Shown: positions 1 to 7,295, counted from the stretch's first letter. The stretch: DNA of 11,717 bases from Candidatus Caenarcanales bacterium (GCA_021299565.1 JAJTHA010000160.1:1-11717), one strand, 5' to 3'. Numbers and translations: made by a program. Notes: generated by a model not told the origin, from the sequence alone.

Positions 1-83
1 CAGCCAGAAGCAGGCATAATAGGATTTTTCATCTCTATGCCAGCGATATTAGTTTTTAAAATTGATGAATTTGCTAGTTGCAC
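1..83 (-). CDS. pyrD: Dihydroorotate dehydrogenase PyrD, N-terminal fragment (runs off left edge)
   Basis: Dihydroorotate dehydrogenase oxidises dihydroorotate to orotate in pyrimidine synthesis, using FMN. Only the first 27 residues are inside the window. They contain NIAGIEMKNPIMPASG, which fits the N-terminal (A/P)G-x2-(L/M)KNP-x2-PASG signature of class 1 (especially 1B) enzymes. The last codon is cut at TG, and Cys would fit the family (PASGC). An in-frame TAG lies two codons before the GTG at 83, so the gene cannot start earlier. The only later ATG (position 32) would remove the conserved beta strand, so GTG is the best start. No SD is visible, and the GTG lies inside an inverted repeat (73-87). 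It follows the small Gly/Cys-rich gene by 25 bp and is probably in the same operon. A related flavoprotein such as PreA is less likely. Confidence 0.6.
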   Translation of the reverse strand, partial: MQLANSSILKTNIAGIEMKNPIMPASG

Positions 84-87
84 TAGC
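73..87. repeat. Short perfect inverted repeat over the pyrD start codon
   Basis: GCTAGT (73-78) and ACTAGC (82-87) form a 6-bp stem with a 3-base loop. In the minus-strand transcript the GTG start of pyrD (83-81) sits in the stem and loop, so folding would hide it. There is no T-run after the stem on the minus strand, so it is not a terminator for the operon. Whether it regulates anything is inference. Confidence 0.35.
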
Positions 88-108
88 TATATATTTTAGC
101 TTATGTGA

Positions 109-348
109 TTAATTTGGACATGTGCCACTGCGACATCCGCCTGCTCTTCCAAATGCAAAATCTTTTTGTACACCTTGAGGTCCACAAGATCCGCCACTAC
201 AACCGCTATTCGCTGAACCGCAGCCACCACCGCCACCACAAGCACCTGAGCTTGCTTGGCCGCCACCGCCACATTTGCCGCCAGGGCAACCGCTCTCAGC
301 TCTTCTTGCTCCAAATAGTCCGCCAAATAGTAATCTTAAAATTCCCAT
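109..348 (-). CDS. Small Gly/Cys-rich peptide with four Cys pairs (unknown function)
   Basis: I do not recognise a named family. The 79-residue product starts with a short hydrophobic stretch (ILRLLFGGLFG, residues 3-13), then Arg-Arg, then a core made mostly of Gly, Cys, Ser and Ala. Eight Cys are arranged as four close pairs: 21/26, 37/43, 50/55 and 72/77, with spacings CX4C, CX5C, CX4C, CX4C. Residues 21-55 resemble in composition the Gly/Ser/Cys core of microcin B17 precursor (McbA), but no modification enzyme or exporter gene is in this window. A small metal-binding or disulfide-rich protein is equally possible. The gene lies 27 bp after pepA and 25 bp before pyrD on the same strand, which supports this frame over the Ala/Val-rich and His/Arg-rich overlapping frames. 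The ATG has no SD and overlaps an inverted repeat (347-364). Confidence 0.6.
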   Translation of the reverse strand: MGILRLLFGGLFGARRAESGCPGGKCGGGGQASSGACGGGGGCGSANSGCSGGSCGPQGVQKDFAFGRAGGCRSGTCPN

Positions 349-364
349 GCATTAATAAATGCAT
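347..364. repeat. Inverted repeat at the start of the Gly/Cys-rich gene
   Basis: ATGCATT (347-353) and AATGCAT (358-364) are perfect inverted copies separated by 4 bases. The stem covers the first two bases of the ATG at 348-346 and the place where an SD would sit. The stem is AT-rich and weak. On the plus strand it is followed by TTTT, but no plus-strand gene ends here. Confidence 0.3.
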
Positions 365-375
365 TTTTAGGTTAA

Positions 376-1803
376 CTAGTGATTAAGAATATAGTTTAAA
401 AGACCTTTGACCCCAAAGCCAGAAGCACCTTTATAAGCCCAAAGTCCATCAGCTTCCAAAAATCCAACTCCTGCTATATCAAAATGTAACCAGGGAGTGT
501 TTTCTGGGACAAATTCCTTGAGAAACATCGCAGCACAAAGTCCATCAGGTCTAGTGTTGCAGTGTTTCATGTCAGCGATATCAGAATCCAGTGATTTGCG
601 ATAAGCCTCATGAAGAGGCATGCGCCAGAGTTTCTCACCTTCTTTTTCAAAAGCTTTTTTGACTTTATCAAACATCTCATCGCTAGTACCCATCACTCCA
701 GCAGCAACTTCTCCTAGAGTAGAGACCATAGAACCAGTGAGAGTCGCAAAATCCATGATTTGAGTTGCTGGTTCAGTTAGATGGCTAATATAGCTAAGCG
801 CATCTGCCAAAACCAGTCTGCCTTCTGCGTCTGTGTCCACGACTTCAACGGTTTTGCCGTTGAGTGCTTTCAAAACATCGCCTGGTTTATAACTACTTGC
901 CCCAAAGCCGTTTTCAGCAAGTGCCATAATCCCTGTGATTTTAATATTTTTTGGTAAATAATTTCCAAGATTAGCTAATGCTCTAAACACTGATAAAACA
1001 ATCGCCGAGCCGGTCATATCAGACTTCATGTCAAGCATATAGTTATTAGGTTTAAGGCAAAGACCTCCAGTATCAAATGTAATTCCTTTGCCAACAAGAA
1101 CAATATGCTGTTGTTTTTTCTTGCTTTTTGAGTTTTCAGTTTTGCTATCGCTTTTGTATTCTGTGCCAGTATATTCAAGAGTCACTAAGCGCGGGTGAAA
1201 ATCTTTGCCGCCGTTTTTCCATGATTCATTGCCCACTGCAATCAGACATTCCATGCCCATTTTGGCAGCTTTGTCAGCATCAATAGTTTTTACTTTTATG
1301 TATTTGGACATAGTTGCTGTTTCGTTAGCAAATTTTTCCATTTGACCAGGATTGATAGTATCTGCGTTTGAACTTACTATATCTCTACAAAACTTAACAG
1401 CAGAGATGATTTCATCTCTGAGAGCTATTTCCAGACCATCTGGTTTTTTAGGCTTGAAAGCTATTTTTTTGATTTGCACATGACGCTCATCAGGATTGCT
1501 TTTGTACTTGTCAAAGACAAAGCTTTTAAGTGAGATCATCTCATAAGCCGCTTCAGCAAAGTCACTAGCAAGATCGTTTGCGTCTAGTTCAACTTCTGTC
1601 TCAGATATATCTTTCCAGTTCGCTTCTGAAACTTTTTCTCTTACTTTATCAACGGTTAATTCTTTTTTGGGACCTAAATATACCTTTAATACTTTCTCTT
1701 CTAGTGAGTATTGAACATCGCTAGCTTTTCTTTCATTGAGTCCAATTTCTTTTTCTGAACCTGGAGAATTTTCGGGGATAAGCTTGACTAATAGTTTGGA
1801 CAT
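376..1803 (-). CDS. pepA: Leucyl aminopeptidase (M17 family cytosol aminopeptidase)
   Basis: M17 aminopeptidase that removes N-terminal residues, often Leu, from peptides in the cytoplasm using two metal ions. The catalytic half is intact. GKGITFDTGG gives metal ligands K239 and D244, followed by catalytic K251 and metal ligand D262. DTDAEGRLVLADAL gives D325, E327 and catalytic R329 (the family signature NTDAEGRL with Asp for the first Asn). WLHFDIAG near residues 438-445 is also typical. The 475-residue length is normal. The N-terminal domain (about 1-170) is weakly conserved, as usual. A Lys/Ser/Gln-rich insert at about 215-232, just before the catalytic core, looks like an extra surface loop. 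The ATG is 7 bp after the stop of the M3 peptidase gene, so the two are very likely cotranscribed and act in sequence on peptides. No SD is visible. Confidence 0.95.
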   Translation of the reverse strand: MSKLLVKLIPENSPGSEKEIGLNERKASDVQYSLEEKVLKVYLGPKKELTVDKVREKVSEANWKDISETEVELDANDLASDFAEAAYEMISLKSFVFDKYKSNPDERHVQIKKIAFKPKKPDGLEIALRDEIISAVKFCRDIVSSNADTINPGQMEKFANETATMSKYIKVKTIDADKAAKMGMECLIAVGNESWKNGGKDFHPRLVTLEYTGTEYKSDSKTENSKSKKKQQHIVLVGKGITFDTGGLCLKPNNYMLDMKSDMTGSAIVLSVFRALANLGNYLPKNIKITGIMALAENGFGASSYKPGDVLKALNGKTVEVVDTDAEGRLVLADALSYISHLTEPATQIMDFATLTGSMVSTLGEVAAGVMGTSDEMFDKVKKAFEKEGEKLWRMPLHEAYRKSLDSDIADMKHCNTRPDGLCAAMFLKEFVPENTPWLHFDIAGVGFLEADGLWAYKGASGFGVKGLLNYILNH

Positions 1804-1810
1804 AAAACTA

Positions 1811-3910
1811 TTATAATCCCATTCTGGTTAGCAGGGCAGACTCATCCGGTTCTCTACCTACGAACTCAATAAATAAATCCATTGGAGATTTACTATCACC
1901 TTTAGACAAGATCGAATTACGGTATTTAAGTCCTATTTCTTGATTGATAACTCCATTATTTTTGAATTGTGCAAAAGCATCAGCTTCAAGCACCTCAGCC
2001 CATTTGTAACTATAGTATCCAGCGGCGTAACCACCAGCAAAAATATGCGAGAAGCTGCAAGGGAAATTGGTTCCTTGCCAGACAGGAAATAAACCATATT
2101 TTGTGACAATTTCCTTGAAAATATCAAGTACGGATTTATTGTCTTCAAGTTTTTCTCTTGTATAAACAGCAAGATCAAATAAACCAAATTCAATTTGTCT
2201 GATGCAAGCCAAACCCTCATGAAAATTTCTAGCCGCAAGCATTTTACTTAAAAGCTCGTCAGGAATTGTTGTGCCGCTTTTATAATGTTTTGCAAAAAGT
2301 GACAATGAAATATTTTCCCAAGTAAAATTTTCCATTAATTGTGATGGCAGTTCTACGAAATCCCATTCTACATTTGTACCTGCCAGCGGCTCAAGCTCTA
2401 CATCAGATAGCATATGATGTAAGGCATGTCCAAATTCATGAAATAGCGTTTCAACTTCTGAATGTGGAAGTAGTGATGGTGTATCTTTGGTCGGTTTTGT
2501 TAAATTGCATACAAGAGCACACTGAGCCACAGTTCTTGAACCATCACTATTAGTGCAGGCACTAACCAGCGGCATTAACCAAGCCCCTTGTCTTTTGATA
2601 TCACGCGGATAAAGATCCATATAAAAAACACCAAGTGTTTTTTTGGTTTTTTGATCGATGAGCTTATAAACAGTAACATCTTGATGCCAAGTTTCTATGT
2701 CTTTGTCTTCCTGGAACTCAATTCCAAACAGTCTTGTAGCAAGATCGAGCATTCCATTTAAAACATTCGTCAAAGAAAAATATTCTTTTACGATATTAGA
2801 ATCTAGATCATATTTTTCTTTTCTGAGTTTTTCAGCCAAGTATTCTTTATCCCAAGGAAAAACTCTATCTGGATTGTTTTCAGAGTTTTTGTAGTTAATT
2901 TTTTTCTGGAATTCGACTAGTTCTTGATACTCTTTTTCTGCTAGTGGTCTTGCTTTTGAACCTATTCTCTCTAAAAATTCTATGACTTTTCCTGGACTAG
3001 GAGCCATTTTGGTTTCAAGACTCAAGCTTGCATAATTCTTGAAACCTAACAGTTTTGCTTTGCGCAATTTTGCTTTGCAGATTTGCGCAATCAGAATTTC
3101 ATTATCAAGATTTGCTGTATCTTCAGCTAGAAATCCTTTTGATGCTTCTTTTGTGCCTTGTTTGAGAAAATTTAAATAAAGTTGTTTTCTCAAATTGCTT
3201 GAGGGAGCATATTTCATGAAAGGCATATACGAAGGATAATCAAGATTGAAAATTACCGCTCCTTCGGGAATAGTTTGTGCCCCTAGCTTTGCTCTGTATT
3301 CGTCAGCAAGCGCTCTTGCTGCCTGTATTGCATCTTGAGGCATCCCGAGAAGTTCTTGTTCTTCAGTAATGATCAACTCATATTTTGAGTCAGTTGCGTT
3401 TTCAGAAAATTTCTGACTGATTTCTGCTAGTTCAAGGTTGAGTTTTTTGAATTCCTCTTTTTCTACGCCTTCTAGTTCTGCTCCAGACAATTTGAAATCT
3501 AACAATAAATTTTTGAGATATCTGGTTTTTTCTGGATTTAGTTTTTCGGCTTCTTCTGTTCTTGCAAAAGCTTTGACAAGATCATAAACACGAGGATCAA
3601 GAGTGTAATCGTTAAAAAACTCAACTATAAGTGGCCTTGCTTCATTCGCTGCTTCTCTGATTTCTTTGCTGCCCATTAAGGATAGTAGATTTTCAACAGG
3701 AGTCCATACTTTCTCTACTATTTGTTCTAGTTCGATTAAGGCTAATAAAGAAGAATTGAAAGTAATTTGGTGTGGCTCTTGCTCTAAAATTTCCTCAAGC
3801 TTTTGTTGGGCTTCGGCGATAGCTGCTTTAACCGCGGGCACTATGTGTTCGGCTTTTAGCTTGGCGTAAGGAACGAATTCTTGGTAGTTTAAAAGTGGGT
3901 TTTGGCTCAT
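1811..3910 (-). CDS. prlC: Oligopeptidase A-type M3 zinc peptidase
   Basis: Soluble zinc endopeptidase of the M3A (thimet oligopeptidase/OpdA) family that cuts short peptides in the cytoplasm. The zinc site is complete: HEFGH at 491-495 (ligands H491 and H495, catalytic E492) and E520 in VELPSQ, 25 residues after the second His as in the family. The C-terminal substrate-binding stretch HIFAGGYAAGYYSYKW (622-637) with its conserved tyrosines is present. Length 699 matches E. coli OpdA (about 680). There is no signal peptide, which agrees with a cytoplasmic role. The ATG has no SD at normal spacing. It lies 57 bp after a secreted orphan gene and 7 bp before pepA. The other possible name, dipeptidyl carboxypeptidase (dcp), is less likely because the C-terminal region reads as OpdA. 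Confidence 0.93.
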   Translation of the reverse strand: MSQNPLLNYQEFVPYAKLKAEHIVPAVKAAIAEAQQKLEEILEQEPHQITFNSSLLALIELEQIVEKVWTPVENLLSLMGSKEIREAANEARPLIVEFFNDYTLDPRVYDLVKAFARTEEAEKLNPEKTRYLKNLLLDFKLSGAELEGVEKEEFKKLNLELAEISQKFSENATDSKYELIITEEQELLGMPQDAIQAARALADEYRAKLGAQTIPEGAVIFNLDYPSYMPFMKYAPSSNLRKQLYLNFLKQGTKEASKGFLAEDTANLDNEILIAQICKAKLRKAKLLGFKNYASLSLETKMAPSPGKVIEFLERIGSKARPLAEKEYQELVEFQKKINYKNSENNPDRVFPWDKEYLAEKLRKEKYDLDSNIVKEYFSLTNVLNGMLDLATRLFGIEFQEDKDIETWHQDVTVYKLIDQKTKKTLGVFYMDLYPRDIKRQGAWLMPLVSACTNSDGSRTVAQCALVCNLTKPTKDTPSLLPHSEVETLFHEFGHALHHMLSDVELEPLAGTNVEWDFVELPSQLMENFTWENISLSLFAKHYKSGTTIPDELLSKMLAARNFHEGLACIRQIEFGLFDLAVYTREKLEDNKSVLDIFKEIVTKYGLFPVWQGTNFPCSFSHIFAGGYAAGYYSYKWAEVLEADAFAQFKNNGVINQEIGLKYRNSILSKGDSKSPMDLFIEFVGREPDESALLTRMGL

Positions 3911-3967
3911 GATTATATATTTTTATCCTATAGATCAATGATATCCGATATTGTTGTGCAAGGAAAT

Positions 3968-4498
3968 TCAGATCAAACTTTTAAAACCAAGCGAAGCATT
4001 TTTGGCTGGTACGTCAACTTCTACGAGTTCAATATTTGTTTGTGCAAGAAGTTTTTGATATAAGTTATTTGCTTGATTGCAATCTAATTTAGTTTTAAAG
4101 TCGGCATTGATAGTGTAAGTTTTGTCGAGCCCCATTTCTATTTCATCTTCAGCAAATGAATAATTTGCGTCGTAAGCTTTTTGGGTTGTCATCAGAGGGT
4201 AATCAGCGATAAGCTGCTTTAAAAAATTTTGATTGCTTTGATGATTTTGTATAAATCGAATTGTGAATCCATAAGTATCTGAAGTTGTGAAATCATCGCA
4301 TACGTGCTTATGCTTTACTGATTGAATTTCCTTTATATTAAACTTGAAATTGCGTGGATATCTTGTGCCAGTAACTTGATCAACGGGTTTTGGGGATAGG
4401 GCCGAGGACAGGGCAATTGCTGGCTGACAGATCAATACTAAAAGAAAAATAAAGAAAATCATTCTGATTATCTTAGCATTGCTACCATAGAAGCCCAA
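3968..4498 (-). CDS. Secreted or periplasmic orphan protein with signal peptide
   Basis: No family recognised. The 176-residue product has a clear export signal: K9/R12, a hydrophobic core IIRMIFFIFLLVLIC (about 10-24), and likely cleavage near AIALSSA (about 28-33). The Cys in the hydrophobic core is not preceded by a lipobox (Ile at -1), so a lipoprotein is unlikely. The mature part is hydrophilic, with two Cys (HVCDD and LDCNQ) that could form one disulfide, and has mixed alpha/beta character. The start as given is TTG at 4498. An ATG at 4462 (residue 13) is also possible and still leaves a hydrophobic signal, but it loses the basic residues. Neither has an SD. It is the first gene of the left minus-strand block, so the peptidases downstream may depend on its promoter. 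Confidence 0.7.
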   Translation of the reverse strand: MGFYGSNAKIIRMIFFIFLLVLICQPAIALSSALSPKPVDQVTGTRYPRNFKFNIKEIQSVKHKHVCDDFTTSDTYGFTIRFIQNHQSNQNFLKQLIADYPLMTTQKAYDANYSFAEDEIEMGLDKTYTINADFKTKLDCNQANNLYQKLLAQTNIELVEVDVPAKNASLGFKSLI

Positions 4499-4583
4499 GA
4501 AAGCTATCTATTACAAGCATAATTACGCCCGTAATACGGGTTTATGCTAAAATTGCAATTTAACGCTATACATATTAGCGCTT
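4499..4583. promoter_or_regulatory. Divergent intergenic region with several palindromes
   Basis: These 85 bp separate two divergent genes and must hold signals for both. CCCGTA-A-TACGGG (4528-4540) is a perfect palindrome, overlapped by ATTAC-GCCC-GTAAT (4522-4535) and flanked by inverted arms AGCATAA (4516-4522) and TTATGCT (4542-4548). AAATTGCAATTT (4550-4561) is a perfect 12-bp palindrome. CGCTA (4564-4568) and TAGCG (4576-4580) form a third inverted pair next to the ATG at 4584. A possible minus-strand promoter is TTGCAA (4558-4553), 16-base spacer, TATTAC (4536-4531). Its -35 lies in one palindrome and its -10 in the centre of another, as expected for a repressor-controlled promoter. 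Both boxes match consensus at only 4 of 6 positions. I found no good plus-strand promoter. Confidence 0.4.
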
Positions 4584-5852
4584 ATGGATGTAATACACCA
4601 AGCTCCCATTTTGGCCATGGCAAATAATAGCCCTGGTCAAAATGATAATAAAGCCATAGATTCGGTACCAGCGGCCGTAGCTGATAATACATTTGCACCT
4701 AAAATTATCGATGACTTGCATAGGTCCCTACCTTATATCAATCAAAAATCTAAGTTCGAGAATTTTGTTGATAGCTCTGCTTATAAGATGATTAAATCTT
4801 GGTCAATCAATTTAGGACCTATGGCGACAGCCGCTGGTCATACAATTGCCGCGATTTCTGATCTTTTTCATTTCAATAAATTCAACTCACCACTTAGAAA
4901 AATGTTTGATGGAATCGCTCTTACTTTATCAAAGGTTGTTTTGACAGCCAATTGTATTTTTAATGGACTAGAAGCATTTAGAGAAAATCGTTTGTGGGAA
5001 ATGATATCAAGATTTATTGAGCCTGTTTTTATTCTTTTGGAGCAGCGTACAGAGGATCTTGGTCTTGCTAGAGGAATTGGTTTGGGGATTTCGCAAATTG
5101 CTGAGTCTCAAGGTGGAATTGTTGAAGAGTTGAAAAATCTTCGTGGAATCAAAAAACAAACTATGGGCGAAGATCATGATATGAACACAAGTGCATTTAA
5201 AAAAATAGGCAAAGAATTATTGACTGATGGTCTTGGTTCTCAAAGAAGGTTTATGACAGGCTTTGAGCCAAGTAAATTGAAACTAAAACTCGCAGAATTT
5301 TGGAAGGATTTTAATTTGGGAGGAATTAAAGAATTATTTTCCGGCAAGGGTAATTTGGCAGAGCGCTATGTTAGCTTCTTGAATAAAACAGGTTTTGAGC
5401 ATATTCGGGAAATTTGTGAAGGCGATAAGTCAAAAGACAAGGGTCACACCACCGCTTTAAGTGGTCATATTATGGTCTTGGGTTCTTTGTTTGGTTATAT
5501 GGACAAAGCAAAGAAAGGTCTATTGTATAAGGTTGGAGGTACATTGAGAAATTTAGGAGGTGCGATTGCTGATGTCGGAATTTTTGGACACCCTGATCCA
5601 TATTTCAATGTCTCTGCGATTTTCCTTTCGGTAAACACTTTCATGGATATAGTGCAGAGATTTATTCCACCTACACTCAAGAATATAATCTTGCCTTGGA
5701 GTAATATTTCTATGGCAGCTTACAATGTGGGAGTTGGTATTTATCTCAATAGATCTAATATGAAAACCAATGCCAAAGATGTTGTCAAAAACTATGATAC
5801 TGATATCAACATTAAAGCCCCTCAGCAAGTTAATTTGGCAATGGCAGCTTAA
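4584..5852 (+). CDS. Orphan protein, helical, partly hydrophobic (unknown function)
   Basis: I do not recognise this 422-residue protein. The first 45 residues are polar and Asn/Ala-rich without a signal peptide. The rest looks mainly helical, with moderately hydrophobic stretches at about 75-96, 108-128, 143-153, 291-305, 317-334, 342-357 and 372-388. These contain many small residues and scattered charges, so peripheral membrane association or amphipathic helices are more likely than a classic transporter. A charged central part (about 178-290) includes a Lys-rich region. No catalytic motif stands out. The ATG at 4584 has no SD; ATG at codon 12 is an alternative start. The gene stands alone on the plus strand between minus-strand blocks, and its stop overlaps the panB stop. 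It is somewhat like the C-terminal part of the His-rich protein at 8966-9859 in character, but I could not show homology. Confidence 0.75.
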   Translation: MDVIHQAPILAMANNSPGQNDNKAIDSVPAAVADNTFAPKIIDDLHRSLPYINQKSKFENFVDSSAYKMIKSWSINLGPMATAAGHTIAAISDLFHFNKFNSPLRKMFDGIALTLSKVVLTANCIFNGLEAFRENRLWEMISRFIEPVFILLEQRTEDLGLARGIGLGISQIAESQGGIVEELKNLRGIKKQTMGEDHDMNTSAFKKIGKELLTDGLGSQRRFMTGFEPSKLKLKLAEFWKDFNLGGIKELFSGKGNLAERYVSFLNKTGFEHIREICEGDKSKDKGHTTALSGHIMVLGSLFGYMDKAKKGLLYKVGGTLRNLGGAIADVGIFGHPDPYFNVSAIFLSVNTFMDIVQRFIPPTLKNIILPWSNISMAAYNVGVGIYLNRSNMKTNAKDVVKNYDTDINIKAPQQVNLAMAA

Positions 5853-6580
5853 TATGAATTATTGTCGCTAGGAAAACTACCTAGTCTTACATCTTCGATA
5901 TATTCTTTAAAAGCCCTGACACTATCTTCATATTGATTAGCATAGCGCTTGAGAAATTTTGGATTAATCAAATTGTATCTTCCTAGCATGTCATCACTCA
6001 CAAGCACTTGTCCTGTGCAATCGGCTCCAGCACCGATTCCTATAGTTGGGATTTTAATTGTTTCAGTAATTTTTTTACTAATCTCACTCGGAATCATTTC
6101 TAAGACGATTCCCATCACACCATACTCTTCTAAAGTTTTAGCTTCGTTAATTAATTTTTCTGCTTCTCTGACAACAGTTGGTTTATCAAAGCTTTGCGGA
6201 GTATAACCAATATGACCCATCACTTCTATATTGTTTTCTCTCAGTAGTTTAATTTGCTCCAAAGTTTCTTTTGTAGCACCTTCGATTTTGACTATATTCG
6301 CCCCTGCTTTTATCGTTTGTTGAGCGGCTTTCAAGACTTCTTCTTTGTTCTTAATAACTTCACTCAAAGGTAAGTCAGTAATAATTTTTGTATTAGGAGC
6401 ACCTCGATGAACGGCTCTAGTGCAGGCAAGCATTTGTCCCAAATTAATTTTTTTGGTATCTGCATAGCCAAAAGCTACCATTGCAAGTGAGTCACCAACA
6501 AGAATATAATCTATGCCCGCTTCGGCAAGCGCTCTTGCGGTATTAAAATCATAGGCAGTTAAAACAGTAATTTTACTCAA
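5849..6580 (-). CDS. panB: 3-methyl-2-oxobutanoate hydroxymethyltransferase (ketopantoate synthase)
   Basis: PanB transfers a one-carbon unit from 5,10-methylene-tetrahydrofolate to 3-methyl-2-oxobutanoate to give ketopantoate, the first step to pantothenate and CoA. Family motifs appear in order: TAYD (8-11), LVGDS (27-31), HRGAPN (58-63), DLP (69-71), VKIEG (97-101), GHIGYTPQS (122-130), LEMIP (160-164) and IGIGAG. Expected metal ligands D30, D69 and E100, and the probable catalytic E161, are present. At 243 residues it is shorter than E. coli PanB (264). It lacks about 15 N-terminal residues and the GGYKVQGR loop that normally follows the TPQ motif. The start is TTG, chosen because a strong SD lies at the right distance. 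It follows the nucleoside phosphorylase gene by 10 bp and ends tail-to-tail with the plus-strand orphan, sharing 3 bp of stop codons (5849-5852 overlap). Confidence 0.93.
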   Translation of the reverse strand: MSKITVLTAYDFNTARALAEAGIDYILVGDSLAMVAFGYADTKKINLGQMLACTRAVHRGAPNTKIITDLPLSEVIKNKEEVLKAAQQTIKAGANIVKIEGATKETLEQIKLLRENNIEVMGHIGYTPQSFDKPTVVREAEKLINEAKTLEEYGVMGIVLEMIPSEISKKITETIKIPTIGIGAGADCTGQVLVSDDMLGRYNLINPKFLKRYANQYEDSVRAFKEYIEDVRLGSFPSDNNSY

Positions 6581-6587
6581 TTATTCT

Positions 6588-6592
6588 TCCTT
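6588..6592 (-). promoter_or_regulatory. Shine-Dalgarno of panB, overlapping the upstream stop codon
   Basis: AAGGA (extended as AAGGAAG) on the minus strand lies 7 bases before the TTG at 6580. It decides that TTG as the start and overlaps the TAA (6593-6591) of the nucleoside phosphorylase gene, which suggests translational coupling. It is the best SD in the window. Confidence 0.6.
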
Positions 6593-7295
6593 ATTCTATT
6601 GCCAAAAGTTTGGTTAATCTAGCACTAGCTTCTTTTGCTACTGCTACAACACCCTCGTGTCCCAGATCTTCAGTTTTGCCGTAGACATTTGTTATTATGC
6701 TAACGGCTGTTATTGTCAAATTGTGTTTAATTGCAAGCTCCAATTCTGGTATAGTCGACATACCAACGGCACTGGCTCCGAGATTTCTAAACAAAGCTAC
6801 TTCAGCGTCGCTTTCATAATTTGGTCCGTGTAATCCTAGATAGACCCCTTGTCTTATTCCATCTATTAATGCAGTTGGGACTTGAGTAATTGTTTGAGAC
6901 AGACTTTCAATATTGCCTCTGGCTTTATTAGGTTTGATGAAATCAAGATAGCCAGTGATTTGCATAAGATCACCAATTTCAAAATCTGGGTTAATCCCAC
7001 CAGCAGCATTGGTGATAATTAATTCTTGAATTCCATGATCAATTAAAAATTGGGTCGGATAAGAAGCTTCTTGCCAGTTAAAGCCTTCATAGATATGCGA
7101 TCTACCTCGAAGCACTACGATATCCTCATATATATCTAAAACCCCTTTGTGACCTTTTACCTTGCCCAAAGGCCAGTGTGGAATTTCTTTATAGGCTATA
7201 GACTCAGTTGGTCTTTGCTTTTCTCTAACAGTTACTCCTGAACCCAATATGATCGCTTTTTTTATGTTCTTGTTAATGATTGAGGATAAAAGCAT
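6591..7295 (-). CDS. Purine nucleoside phosphorylase (trimeric, family 2 type)
   Basis: Splits purine nucleosides with phosphate into free base and (deoxy)ribose-1-phosphate, for salvage. The family motifs are clear: ILGSG (16-20), GRSHIYEG (64-71) with phosphate-site H67, TNAAGG (95-100), GPNYES (157-162) followed by AE with E165 at the purine-binding position, GMSTIPE (178-184) and ITN with N203. E165 and N203 match the Glu/Asn pair that favours guanine and hypoxanthine in trimeric enzymes. Length 234 is shorter than the usual 270 or so. The N-terminus is reduced to about 13 residues before the LGSG strand, and an in-frame TAA directly before the ATG rules out an earlier start. MTA phosphorylase, a relative, is less likely given the Glu/Asn pair. 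It is the first gene of a two-gene unit with panB. Confidence 0.9.
   Translation of the reverse strand: MLLSSIINKNIKKAIILGSGVTVREKQRPTESIAYKEIPHWPLGKVKGHKGVLDIYEDIVVLRGRSHIYEGFNWQEASYPTQFLIDHGIQELIITNAAGGINPDFEIGDLMQITGYLDFIKPNKARGNIESLSQTITQVPTALIDGIRQGVYLGLHGPNYESDAEVALFRNLGASAVGMSTIPELELAIKHNLTITAVSIITNVYGKTEDLGHEGVVAVAKEASARLTKLLAIE

Noticed and set aside
73..99. Hairpin plus TATATATTTT as a plus-strand terminator for a gene ending at 99
   Set aside because: The plus-strand open frame at 1-99 has no recognisable protein, while the minus strand reads as the PyrD N-terminus. The stem is short.
105..386. Plus-strand frame rich in His and Arg, and a minus-strand Ala/Val-rich frame (96-326), over the Gly/Cys gene
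   Set aside because: Both are what Gly/Cys codons (GGC, TGT, GGT) produce when read in other frames. Only the Gly/Cys frame shows regular Cys spacing and fits the operon layout.
3911..3935. TATAAT directly before the M3 peptidase ATG as its promoter
   Set aside because: A start of transcription from it would fall inside the coding region, and no -35 box is visible. AT-rich spacer sequence is a simpler reading.
4420..4440. Lipobox in the secreted orphan protein (Cys within the hydrophobic signal)
   Set aside because: The residue before Cys is Ile, which signal peptidase II does not accept, and a normal Sec cleavage site follows.
5868..5884. CTAGG/CCTAG inverted repeat just after the orphan gene stop, as a terminator
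   Set aside because: The stem is only 5 bp with a 7-base loop, no clean T-run follows, and it lies inside the panB coding sequence.
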